Below are positions 5,415 through 12,364 of a DNA stretch of 12,388 nucleotides, piece by piece. The DNA is from Brevundimonas vancanneytii (GTDB taxonomy: Bacteria; Pseudomonadota; Alphaproteobacteria; Caulobacterales; Caulobacteraceae). Numbering within the stretch: position 1 is the stretch's first letter; the number at the start of each line of letters is the position of its first letter. The stretch is taken from positions 1 to 12,388 of the forward strand of contig CAMCIP010000051.1 in the NCBI GenBank assembly GCA_945874855.1, written 5' to 3'. The notes beneath the pieces are model-generated. The model did not search any database. It saw nothing but the letters and a program-made list of their open reading frames with translations, and had not been told where the DNA came from. The position numbers and the translations under genes were made by a program.

Positions 5415-6554
5415 ATGACGAATCGCGCGGCCCTTCCTGCACATGCGCCGGTCGCCTGGGAGTTCTTCGCCGGGGGCGGCCTGGCGGGGCTGGGGCTGGA
5501 CGGCTGGCGCATCGGCTTCGCCAACGATCTGGACGCGGCCAAGGCCCGGGCCTTTCGCGCCAACCATCCCGATGTGCCCTTCGTGGAGGGCGATGTCGGC
5601 GCCCTTTCGGCCCGGGATATGCCCGGGCGCGCCGACCTTGCCTGGGCCTCCTCGCCCTGTCAGGACCTGAGCCTCGCCGGGGGCCGCCGGGGTCTGGCGG
5701 GCGCGCGGTCCGGTGCCTTCTGGGGCTTCATGGGGCTGATGCGGGCGCTGGAGGCCGAGGGGCGCGCGCCGGACCGCGTCGTGGTGGAGAACGTCTGCGG
5801 CCTGTTGACCTCGGGGGGCGGCGAGGATTTCGCCGCGGTCTGCGCGGCCCTGGCCGAAGGCGGACGGCGCGTGGGCGCGCTGGAGATCGACGCGGCCCAC
5901 TGGCTGCCGCAATCCCGGCCCCGACTGTTCGTCCTGGCCCTGCGCGGCGACGCGGCCCCCGACCGGCCCGGCCCGGGCGGACCCTTCCACACACCCCGGC
6001 TGGTCGCCGCCCATGCGCGGCTGCCGGAGATGATCCGGGCGAACTGGGCCTGGTGGCGGCTGGAAGCCCCGCCCCGGCGCAATCCGGACCTCGCCGCCCT
6101 GCTGGAGCCCGACGAGGCCGTCGACTGGTTCGCGCCCGCCGCAGTCGACCACGCCCTGGCCCTGCTGTCGCCCGCCCACCGGCTGCGGCTGGAGGCCGAG
6201 CGCGGCAAGGGGGGGCGTCGCGTGGCGGCCGGATACCGGAGGGTGCGGATCGAGAACGGCGTGCGGGTCCAGAGGCTGGAACTGCGGTTCGACGGTCTGG
6301 CCGGCTGCCTGCGCACCCCGGCGGGGGGGTCGTCACGCCAGCTGATCGTGACGGTGGAGGGGCCCCGGACGCGCGTCCGGTGGCTGAGCGCCGTCGAGGC
6401 GGCGCGGTTGATGGGCCTGCCCGAAGACTATGTGCTGCCGGGATCGCAGACCGCGGGGCTGAAGCTGATGGGCGACGCGGTGGCGGTGCCGGTGGTCCGG
6501 GCCCTGTCGGAGGGTCTGCTGCACCCGCGTCCCGCGGTGCGGCGCGCCGCCTAG
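5415..6554 (+). CDS. DNA (cytosine-5-)-methyltransferase, apparently solitary
   Basis: This gene encodes a 379-residue enzyme that transfers a methyl group from SAM to C5 of cytosine in DNA. The m5C motifs come in order: I, EFFAGGGLAGLGL (16-28, SAM site); IV, SSPCQDLSLAGG (79-90) with the catalytic Cys82; VI, ENV (125-127); VIII, QSRPR (166-170); IX, RWLSAVEAARLMGLPEDY (322-339); X, LMGDAVAVPV (351-360). The target recognition region lies between VIII and IX, about 171-320, and includes GCLRTPAGGSSRQ (297-309). All key residues are intact. No restriction endonuclease or Vsr-like gene lies nearby, so this looks like an orphan methyltransferase. Codon use matches the neighbours, so recent transfer is not suggested. 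ATG 5415 has no clear ribosome binding site. The TAG stop shares a CTAG with the opposing gene. Confidence 0.95.
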   Translation: MTNRAALPAHAPVAWEFFAGGGLAGLGLDGWRIGFANDLDAAKARAFRANHPDVPFVEGDVGALSARDMPGRADLAWASSPCQDLSLAGGRRGLAGARSGAFWGFMGLMRALEAEGRAPDRVVVENVCGLLTSGGGEDFAAVCAALAEGGRRVGALEIDAAHWLPQSRPRLFVLALRGDAAPDRPGPGGPFHTPRLVAAHARLPEMIRANWAWWRLEAPPRRNPDLAALLEPDEAVDWFAPAAVDHALALLSPAHRLRLEAERGKGGRRVAAGYRRVRIENGVRVQRLELRFDGLAGCLRTPAGGSSRQLIVTVEGPRTRVRWLSAVEAARLMGLPEDYVLPGSQTAGLKLMGDAVAVPVVRALSEGLLHPRPAVRRAA

Positions 6555-6820
6555 TCCCCGTCCCTGTCCCGGCCGGGGTCGAGGCTGTTGTCGACCCGGT
6601 CGTCCCAGCCCTCACGCGAGGATTTGAAGGCCAGGCCCATCAGGGTCCAGGTCAGGGCGATGGTGCCGAAAAGGCCGAGACCGAGGGCGATCCAGCCGTG
6701 GATCGACATGGGGGCCCCGTCGATGGCGGTCCACATCCAGTTGGCGCCGAAGGTCGCGGCCGCGGCGGTCAGAACCGACAGCAGCAGGGCCAGACCGAAG
6801 CGGGCGAGACGGGAGGACAT
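6551..6820 (-). CDS. Small two-helix inner-membrane protein at the end of the ydbH cluster
   Basis: This gene encodes 89 residues with two hydrophobic helices, about 8-30 (FGLALLLSVLTAAAATFGAN) and 43-64 (WIALGLGLFGTIALTWTLMG). They are joined by a short loop with IDGAPMSIHGW. Basic residues at the N-terminus and after helix two (FKSSREGWDDR) suggest both ends are cytoplasmic; the tail is acidic (DPGRDRDGD). The HGW-IALGLG and F-SSR-G-DD features resemble small hypothetical proteins I recall from alphaproteobacteria, but no function is known to me. AGGG (6831-6828 on the minus strand) lies seven bases before ATG 6820. It follows ydbL by 41 bases and is probably the last gene of the ydbH-ynbE-ydbL unit. 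Its TAG overlaps the methyltransferase TAG in one CTAG. Confidence 0.82.
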   Translation of the reverse strand: MSSRLARFGLALLLSVLTAAAATFGANWMWTAIDGAPMSIHGWIALGLGLFGTIALTWTLMGLAFKSSREGWDDRVDNSLDPGRDRDGD

Positions 6821-6861
6821 GCCGGAGCCCTAGCCGATGCGGCCGGGCCGGGCCATGGGGC

Positions 6862-7227
6862 TCAGCGGCGCACCCACTGGCCCTCGGCGTTGCGCCACCA
6901 CTGGCCGGCGCTGATGCGCGGCTGGATGATGGTCTCGAAGGCGCGGGCGGCGGCGACGTCGACGCCGATCCCCACATCGGCGGCGGCCCGGGCATAGGCG
7001 GCGCGGCGGCCGTCGTTGGTCACGCGGACGGCGGCGTTGAGGGTGACGTCGGACGAGGCGATCCGGAAGCCGAGGAAGCCGTCAGCCTGTTCCCCCACAG
7101 TGCCCTCGGCCTTGGCCCGGTCGATCAGGGCCTTCTGCTCGGCCGACTGGGCGAAGGCGGCCCCGCCCGCGGCCAGGGCCAGGGCGAGCACGGCGGCGAC
7201 GGCGATGAAGATTTTTCTCATGGTCAT
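6862..7227 (-). CDS. ydbL: YdbL family periplasmic protein (DUF1318)
   Basis: This gene encodes 121 residues. A signal peptide (RKIFIAVAAVLALALAAGG, cut probably after AFA at 26) is followed by a small domain: QKALIDRAKAEGTVGEQADGFLG (30-52), then VTLNAAVRVTNDGRRAAYARAA (61-82), then ARAFETIIQPRISAGQWWRNAEGQWV. The KA-G-VGE--DG-LG pattern and the N--R---Y---A block are typical of YdbL/DUF1318. In E. coli YdbL is a periplasmic partner of the YdbH-YnbE bridge. ATG 7227 is chosen over ATG 7221 because AGGGA is eight bases upstream of 7227 and 14 from the other. The gene is 22 bases after ynbE in the same order as in enterobacteria, which strongly supports the call. It is slightly longer than the E. 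coli protein. Confidence 0.9.
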   Translation of the reverse strand: MTMRKIFIAVAAVLALALAAGGAAFAQSAEQKALIDRAKAEGTVGEQADGFLGFRIASSDVTLNAAVRVTNDGRRAAYARAAADVGIGVDVAAARAFETIIQPRISAGQWWRNAEGQWVRR

Positions 7228-7249
7228 GGCGAATGTCCCTTTCCGGGGA

Positions 7250-7432
7250 TCAGAACAGGTTCGGGTTTTCCTGGAGCAGCTGCTCCAGCTCGCGGTCGAG
7301 CCGCACCCGCACGTCGGCGTCCAGCCTGGCGTAGATCTGGATCGGATCGACCTGCAGCCGGATGGTGGGCGTGCAGGCGCCGAGCGAGAGCGCCACAAGG
7401 ACGAGGGCGAGGGGGGCGGCGGCGCGCGTCAT
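7250..7432 (-). CDS. ynbE: YnbE family outer-membrane lipoprotein
   Basis: This gene encodes 60 residues. MTRAAAPLALVLVALSLGAC is a lipoprotein signal with lipobox LGAC (Cys20), followed by only 40 mature residues (TPTIRLQVDPIQIYARL, then DADVRVRLDRELEQLL, ending NPNLF). The alternating hydrophobic strand IQIYARLDADVRVRLD followed by a short charged helix is typical of YnbE. In E. coli, YnbE is reported to extend the C-terminal beta strand of YdbH and so link it to the outer membrane. ATG 7432 has AAGGA eight bases upstream; longer in-frame starts (7492, 7459) would place extra residues before the signal and are rejected. It lies 69 bases after ydbH and 22 before ydbL. Confidence 0.88.
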   Translation of the reverse strand: MTRAAAPLALVLVALSLGACTPTIRLQVDPIQIYARLDADVRVRLDRELEQLLQENPNLF

Positions 7433-7501
7433 GGCGGTCTTCCTTGCGGCTCGGATCATGGCCCATGTCGGCCAACGGGCATGAACCCACACTGAACGCG
7501 A

Positions 7502-10500
7502 TCAACGCGCCGGTTCAAGGTCCTGTTCCGGATCAGGGTCCGCCTCGGCCCCCCGCTCTCCCGCCCGGGCGCGGTTGACCCGCAGCAGGTCGCCCAGCAG
7601 CTGGTCGAGGTTCAGCGTCACGTCCAGCCTCAGGTCGATGCCCGTGTCGGACGGCAGGGGCAGGGTCCGGTTCAGGAAGTCGCGACGGATCACCTCCAGC
7701 CAGGTCAGGCGCAGCTCCTGGCGTTCGGGCGGATCGTGGCGACCCAGGATGTGGAAGCGCACGCCCAGCCGGCCTGCATCCAGACTGTCGACCGCCGCCG
7801 TCAGCTCCTCGAAGGCCAGGTTCTCCATGGCCTGATAGGCCAGGTCCTGCACCGTGCCGGGCGGGATCTCGCCGCCGCCCGCCGCGTCCAGCCCCGACAG
7901 GGCCTCGCGCCGGATCGAGACGCGACCCGGCTGGATGGAATAGAGGCTGCCGCCGAGGACCCTCACGCTGCGGTCGGCGGCCACGGTGAAGGGCAGGCGG
8001 CCCGAGACCACCGCGTCCACGGTGACCGCCTCGCCCAGACCGGCGGGGGCCAGCAAGGCGCCGATCTGCAGCCCCTCGACCCCCACTGTGCCCGACCAGG
8101 GCTGGTCGGGGGCCAGGGGCACGGACAGGGGCTCCAGCGTCAGTCGGCCGCCCGCCACGTTCAGTGCGCCGCCGCCCACCTCCAGCGCGGCCTTGTCGAG
8201 GGCGAAGGACAGGCGCAGGTCGGTGGCGTCCGACAGGGTGGCCAGCCGGCCGGCGGTCAGCACCTGTCCTGGCGCGGTCTCCAGCGGCGCAAGGCTGGTC
8301 AGGACGATGCGGCCCGACACGCCCTCCACCGGGCCGGCCGGGCTGTCGAAGTCCAGATCGTCCAGGGTGACCACGCCGCCGCTGGTGCCGGTCCCCGGGG
8401 CCCAGTCGAGGCGGCCGTCGAAGCGCGCCCGGCCCGACACCGGCGACCGGACCAGATCGGTGCCCAGCGGCGTCAGGTCCGACGGCTGGCGGCCGTCCTC
8501 GGCAAAGACCAGGTCGGCGGAGACGACCTCGACCCCGCCCACGCCCGTGCGGCCGTCATGCGCGAGCGTCAGCCGCCCCACCGGGGCGCCCTGGTCATCC
8601 AGATCGAAGACGCCGCTCCAGATGTCGTCGCTCAGCCGCGCCTGACCGGTGGCCGACAGCGGCAGGAAGCGCGCCGGGTCGGTGGCGTCGATCACCCGCG
8701 CCGTCCCGATACCCGCGGTCAGGCTGAGGCCTGCCGGCCTGCCGCGCACGGCCAGAGGCCCGGCCGCGTCCTCGACCCGCACAGCCAGGAAGGGCGCCCT
8801 GGCCGCCAGGTCGGTCAGCCGGCCGTCGATGCGCCAGCCGCCGTCGGCGACGCGCATCAGGGGGCCGCCGGTCGCGCACAGCGCTCCGGCCACATCCGTC
8901 ACGTCGTTCTCGCCCAGTTCCAGCCGTTCGACCGTCAGGGGGGTGCAGCGCGCGGCGGTGAAGGTCAGTCCGGCCGGGCCGGCGCCCAGTCGCCCGGCCA
9001 CATCCAGGGTCACGCCACGGGCGAGGCCGAAGTCCAGAAGGGCCCGACCGGTCAGCTCCGCCTGGAAGCCGCCGGAAGTCAGCCGCCAGGCTTTCACCGC
9101 CACCCGGGCCTCGGGCAGGCCGCCGCCGCCGGTGGTCAGGGCGAAGGTCCCGCCGGGCGCGACGCCGGGGGCCGCGACCATGACGGCGCCGGCGCCCGGG
9201 GTCACGGTGATCACCCCGCCGGCGCGCGGCCGCACCGAGGCGGGCGCGCCCAGGCTCAGGGTCGTGGCGCCGCGGTCGACGGCCAGATCGAAGGCGGGCA
9301 CGGACAGGGAGAAGGCGCCCAGGGCCCGCTTCATCACAGCCAGTTCCGGCACGTCGCCGGCCACGGGGGCGCCCAGAACGGGCCAGGCCCCCTGACCGGC
9401 GGTCAGCGCACCCGCCAGGCCGAGCCGCAGCCCCCCGTCCAGAATGGCGTCGACGTCCGCCCGGACCGCGACGGCGCCGAGGCTGAGGTCGCCCGTACGG
9501 AACCGGTCGGCGGTCAGAAGGACGGGACCGGCCGCCTCCATCGCGGCGCCGCGTCCACCCAGGACGAGATTGCGCGACCGCAGCACTGCGCCGCGGACCT
9601 GCCAGCCGTCGGCCGCCACCGTCGCGGCCGACAGGGTCAGGGGTCCCTCGACCCGCCAGAGCGCGCGGCCCCCGTCGAACGCCAGCCGCGACCTGGCCCC
9701 TGTCGCCTCGATCCGCGCCGCCGTCGCCGACAGCGGCCCGTCGGCGGCGTCGGCCCTGAGGTCCAGCCCCGTCAGTCCGGTCAGCGCCAGAGCTTGGCCG
9801 GCGCCCCGGGCCTCGCCCACGAAGGTCAGGCGGCCGGTCGTGCCCCGCGCGGTCCAGTCGGCCGCGGCGACCTGCTCGGCGCCCAGCGCCAGATCCAGAC
9901 TCACCGGTCCGTCGGCCGAGCGGGCCCCCAGATCGGGCCAGGCGGCCGTGCCGCGGCCGGAGACACGAAGGCCTTCGCCGGAAAAGCCGGGCAGGACGGC
10001 CGACGCCGCCGCCAGGTCCAGCTGGACCCGCGTGCGCGGGCCCACCGTCGTCAGGCTGAGCGTGCCGCCCAGCCCCGACACGCGCCGGTCGCCCCGTCGA
10101 TAGTCGGCGGCGGGCAGACGCGCGTCCAGGGACACCAGCCGGCCGTCGGCCACGCGACCGTCGCCCCGCAGGGTGGTGCGGCCCCAGTCGGAGTCCAGAC
10201 GCGCCGTGGCGTCCTCCAGCAGGATCGTCGGCCCGTCGAGGTCGTCGGTCGGCGGGCGCCGGGCCAGTTCATCGATCAACGGGTCCAGTTCGCCGAAGCT
10301 GAGCCGCCGCCCGGTCCAGCGCGCGCGGATCGTCGGCCCGACCAGCCGGATGCGGCGCGGCTTCGGCCCCACACCGCCCGGCGACCAGGGCGCCCCCAGG
10401 GTCCAGTCCACCTCCAGGCGTCGCACGGTGATCAGGGGATCGTCCGGATCGCCCAGCACCACAGCGCCGACCATGCCGTCGCCGTCCAGCCGGTCCACCC

Positions 10501-10669
10501 GCACCTCGGCGGCGACGCCGCGTCGCTCCAGCCAGACGGTCACGGCCTCCCGGGCGATCACCCGACGGGCCAGCCAGGCGGCGACGGCCAGGGCGACCAC
10601 CAGGAGCACGAGGACGGCGAGGAGGCGGGCGATCCGCCCGTTTCGGCGCTGGGCCGGGGTCGCGGTCAC
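7502..10669 (-). CDS. ydbH: YdbH family AsmA-like intermembrane transport protein
   Basis: This gene encodes a 1055-residue inner-membrane-anchored periplasmic protein. One N-terminal helix (about 13-34, LLAVLVLLVVALAVAAWLA) is followed by about 1000 residues of repeating beta-rich segments with many DG, G-L and LDLA patterns, as in AsmA-like groove proteins. The C-terminus (YSIQPGRVSIRREALSG, then LAYQAMENLAFEELTAAVDS, then DTGIDLRLDVTLNLDQLLGD) matches the YdbH-like family. In E. coli, YdbH acts with TamB and YhdP in phospholipid transport to the outer membrane; this protein is longer than its roughly 880-residue E. coli relative. A Pro/Asp/Glu-rich tail ends the protein. The start is GTG at 10669, which overlaps a TGA as GTGA; no good ribosome binding site or alternative ATG is present. 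ynbE and ydbL follow, which supports the call by synteny. Confidence 0.92.
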   Translation of the reverse strand: MTATPAQRRNGRIARLLAVLVLLVVALAVAAWLARRVIAREAVTVWLERRGVAAEVRVDRLDGDGMVGAVVLGDPDDPLITVRRLEVDWTLGAPWSPGGVGPKPRRIRLVGPTIRARWTGRRLSFGELDPLIDELARRPPTDDLDGPTILLEDATARLDSDWGRTTLRGDGRVADGRLVSLDARLPAADYRRGDRRVSGLGGTLSLTTVGPRTRVQLDLAAASAVLPGFSGEGLRVSGRGTAAWPDLGARSADGPVSLDLALGAEQVAAADWTARGTTGRLTFVGEARGAGQALALTGLTGLDLRADAADGPLSATAARIEATGARSRLAFDGGRALWRVEGPLTLSAATVAADGWQVRGAVLRSRNLVLGGRGAAMEAAGPVLLTADRFRTGDLSLGAVAVRADVDAILDGGLRLGLAGALTAGQGAWPVLGAPVAGDVPELAVMKRALGAFSLSVPAFDLAVDRGATTLSLGAPASVRPRAGGVITVTPGAGAVMVAAPGVAPGGTFALTTGGGGLPEARVAVKAWRLTSGGFQAELTGRALLDFGLARGVTLDVAGRLGAGPAGLTFTAARCTPLTVERLELGENDVTDVAGALCATGGPLMRVADGGWRIDGRLTDLAARAPFLAVRVEDAAGPLAVRGRPAGLSLTAGIGTARVIDATDPARFLPLSATGQARLSDDIWSGVFDLDDQGAPVGRLTLAHDGRTGVGGVEVVSADLVFAEDGRQPSDLTPLGTDLVRSPVSGRARFDGRLDWAPGTGTSGGVVTLDDLDFDSPAGPVEGVSGRIVLTSLAPLETAPGQVLTAGRLATLSDATDLRLSFALDKAALEVGGGALNVAGGRLTLEPLSVPLAPDQPWSGTVGVEGLQIGALLAPAGLGEAVTVDAVVSGRLPFTVAADRSVRVLGGSLYSIQPGRVSIRREALSGLDAAGGGEIPPGTVQDLAYQAMENLAFEELTAAVDSLDAGRLGVRFHILGRHDPPERQELRLTWLEVIRRDFLNRTLPLPSDTGIDLRLDVTLNLDQLLGDLLRVNRARAGERGAEADPDPEQDLEPAR

Positions 10670-10724
10670 GGCCGCCCGCCAATCATGGGCGAACTCTTGC
10701 CCGTGACTTCCGCGCCACTGAAGA

Positions 10725-10740
10725 GTGACATTGAGGTCAC
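10725..10740. promoter_or_regulatory. Dyad GTGAC-N6-GTCAC, possible operator upstream of ydbH
   Basis: GTGAC (10725-10729) and GTCAC (10736-10740) are perfect complements around ATTGAG. The dyad lies 56 bases upstream of the ydbH start. The half-site GTGAC also occurs at 10703-10707, and GTCAC at 10847-10851 in the far dyad. It resembles a dimeric regulator site; the regulator is unknown, and the spacing does not fit CRP, which needs GTGA-N6-TCAC. Confidence 0.35.
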
Positions 10741-10817
10741 GTTAAGCTCTGCCTTCTTCTGCACCGGTTCAGTTGACTCACACTGGGCCACATTCGCCTT
10801 CTGTTCCTGCCGATGCA

Positions 10818-10853
10818 CTGTGGCGACACGGTGATCACCTGTTCGCGTCACAG
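10818..10853. promoter_or_regulatory. Extended imperfect dyad with perfect core GGTGATCACC
   Basis: The core GGTGATCACC (10830-10839) is a perfect ten-base palindrome. The outer arms also pair: CTGTG (10818-10822) with CACAG (10849-10853), and GCGA (10823-10826) with TCGC (10843-10846), leaving three mismatched positions and a two-base bulge. The whole spans 36 bases. It could be an operator for divergent genes or a hairpin in the ydbH leader. Confidence 0.4.
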
Positions 10854-10879
10854 GGAAATACATGGGGCCGTCGCCGGGT

Positions 10880-10894
10880 TTAACGGATGGTAAT
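10880..10894. promoter_or_regulatory. TTAA-N7-TAAT element, weak CtrA-site candidate
   Basis: TTAA (10880-10883), seven bases, then TAAT (10891-10894). The Caulobacter CtrA site is TTAA-N7-TTAA; the first half is perfect and the second matches two of four. It lies just upstream of the -35 region of the M23 promoter candidate, a usual position for CtrA activation. The call is only as strong as this partial match and the inferred lineage. Confidence 0.25.
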
Positions 10895-10902
10895 GGAGAT
10901 GC

Positions 10903-10931
10903 TTCACATCGGGACGGTGAGAGGCTATATC
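10903..10931 (+). promoter_or_regulatory. Promoter candidate for the M23 peptidase gene
   Basis: GCTATATC (10924-10931) is a perfect match to the Caulobacter sigma-73 -10 box GCTANAWC. TTCACAT (10903-10909), 14 bases upstream, matches TTGACGS at T, T, A and C. Transcription would begin near 10938, giving a leader of about 80 bases to ATG 11021. It would also exclude the longer open frame starting at 10862. Confidence 0.55.
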
Positions 10932-11020
10932 CGGGGGAAGCCGACGGGGGGTCCCGGACGGCGCGATCCTTGCTTCTGTATGGTTGGGCGCCGCCGGGCG
11001 TCGTCGTTTGTCGGGTACCG

Positions 11021-12364
11021 ATGGCTCAGTTCGATCCACGTCGCCAGCCCATGCGTCTGGCCCCGCATGCGTTCACCGCCCTGGCTGCCGTGGCTGTCGC
11101 CCTGCTCGCGGGACGCGTTTACCAGCCCGTCCGCGCCGATGTTCCCCCGCCGATGAGCGCCCAGCAGATGGATCTGCTCGAGGTGCGCGCCCTGGCCGCT
11201 GCCGGCGCCCCGACCGGCCTGACGGCGCCGGAAGCCGTCCCCGTCCAGATCCGCAAGGGCGAAACCTTCGAACAGGCCGTGCGCCGCACCGGCATCAGCG
11301 GCGACGAGGCGCGTGCCGTGGCCGCCACCGTCGCCGGCGCCTTCGACCTGAACCAGCTGCGCGCCGGACTGCGGTTCGAGACCGCCATCGCCCGCCCCCG
11401 CGGCGGCACCGGCGGGGCCCGCCTGGTCGGCCTGACCATGCGCACCGGCCCGGCCAGCCAGCTGACCGTGTCGCGGACCTTCGACGGCGCCCTGCGACTG
11501 CGCGCGCTGGAGGAAAAGGTCACGCACGAGACCGTGGTGCTGAAGAGCGAGGTCAAGGGATCCCTCTATGCCACCGCCCAGCGCATGGGCGCCGGCGCCC
11601 GGGTGACCCGCAGGGCCGTCCAGCTGTTCGCGCACAAGTTCGACATGGATCGCGACATCATGGCCTCGGACGAGTTCGTCCTGGTGTTCGCCCGCACCGT
11701 GACCGAGAGCGGTCGCGTGGTTGAGACCGGCGAACTGCTCTACGCCGAGCTCAAGGGACAGGTCTTCTATCGTTTCAAGCCTGCCAATGGCGGCGACACC
11801 CAGTATTTCGACGCCGCGGGCAAGAATATGCGCTCGGCCTTCATGCGCACGCCCATCGCCGGCGGCTATCGCATGAGCTCCTCCTTCGGCTTCCGCCGCC
11901 ATCCGATCTCCGGCTATCGCCGGATGCACCAGGGCATCGACTTCGCGGCCGGCACCGGCACGCCGATCGTGGCCCCGGCCGACGGCGTGGTGGTCGAGGC
12001 CCGTCGCTGGGGCGGCTATGGCAACTGGCTGCGCATCCGCCACTCCAACGGGCTTGAGTCCGGCTATGCCCACCTGTCCCGTTATGGTTCGGGCATCCGC
12101 CCCGGCCAGCGCGTGCGTCAGGGCCAGGTGATCGCCTATGTCGGCTCGACCGGCGCCTCGACCGGCCCGCACCTGCACTATGAGATCTGGCGCAACGGCC
12201 AGCGGGTCAATCCGGCCGGCATCCGCACCGAAGAGGGCACCATCCTGTCCGGCGCCGACCTGACCGCCTTCCGCGCCGAGAAGGCCCGCATCGACCGCAT
12301 CATCCTGGCGGGCGGCGAGCGCCGCGCCGCTCAGGCCTCCGGACTGCGTCCCGCCGGCGCCTGA
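11021..12364 (+). CDS. Exported M23 family zinc metallopeptidase (peptidoglycan endopeptidase)
   Basis: This gene encodes a 447-residue cell-wall hydrolase. A hydrophobic signal or anchor lies at about 15-31 (AFTALAAVAVALLAGRV). Then VPVQIRKGETFEQAVRRTG (73-91) opens a LysM/OapA-like region, and VKGSLYATAQRMGAGARV (178-195) begins a second N-terminal domain. The C-terminal peptidase domain (about 275-400) has HQGID (H303 and D307, the HxxxD zinc ligands), YAHLS (H351) and GPHLHYEIW (H384 and H386, the HxH motif), so all metal and catalytic residues are present. The domain order fits MepM/NlpD-like DD-endopeptidases that cut D-Ala-mDAP crosslinks. The frame is open from 10862, but residues before ATG 11021 look non-coding and would lie upstream of the promoter. 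The ribosome binding site is weak; ATG 11051 is an alternative start. Confidence 0.93.
   Translation: MAQFDPRRQPMRLAPHAFTALAAVAVALLAGRVYQPVRADVPPPMSAQQMDLLEVRALAAAGAPTGLTAPEAVPVQIRKGETFEQAVRRTGISGDEARAVAATVAGAFDLNQLRAGLRFETAIARPRGGTGGARLVGLTMRTGPASQLTVSRTFDGALRLRALEEKVTHETVVLKSEVKGSLYATAQRMGAGARVTRRAVQLFAHKFDMDRDIMASDEFVLVFARTVTESGRVVETGELLYAELKGQVFYRFKPANGGDTQYFDAAGKNMRSAFMRTPIAGGYRMSSSFGFRRHPISGYRRMHQGIDFAAGTGTPIVAPADGVVVEARRWGGYGNWLRIRHSNGLESGYAHLSRYGSGIRPGQRVRQGQVIAYVGSTGASTGPHLHYEIWRNGQRVNPAGIRTEEGTILSGADLTAFRAEKARIDRIILAGGERRAAQASGLRPAGA

Larger units (their letters stand above)
10670..11020. promoter_or_regulatory. Divergent control region between ydbH and the M23 peptidase gene
   Basis: This 351-base spacer is clearly less GC-rich than the flanking genes in its ydbH-proximal part. 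It holds a GTGAC-N6-GTCAC dyad (10725-10740), a larger dyad centred on GGTGATCACC (10818-10853), a TTAA-N7-TAAT element (10880-10894) and a promoter candidate for the peptidase (10903-10931). The ydbH promoter is not obvious. I see no confident gene here; a 65-codon minus-strand frame (10863-10666) is discussed under findings. Confidence 0.6.

Noticed and set aside
6838..6856. Tandem GGCCG repeats between ydbL and the two-helix gene.
   Set aside because: Three short copies in a very GC-rich spacer; no clear stem with a T run and no reason to see more than base composition.
7736..10834. A 1032-codon open frame on the + strand antisense to ydbH.
   Set aside because: Its product is rich in Gly, Gln, Arg and Ala with no domain pattern. 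Long antisense frames arise by chance where GC is this high, and ydbH has family and synteny support.
10862..11020. A longer N-terminus for the M23 peptidase starting at ATG 10862.
   Set aside because: The extra 53 residues have no signal or family character, they would bury the signal sequence, and a consensus-like promoter lies inside that stretch.
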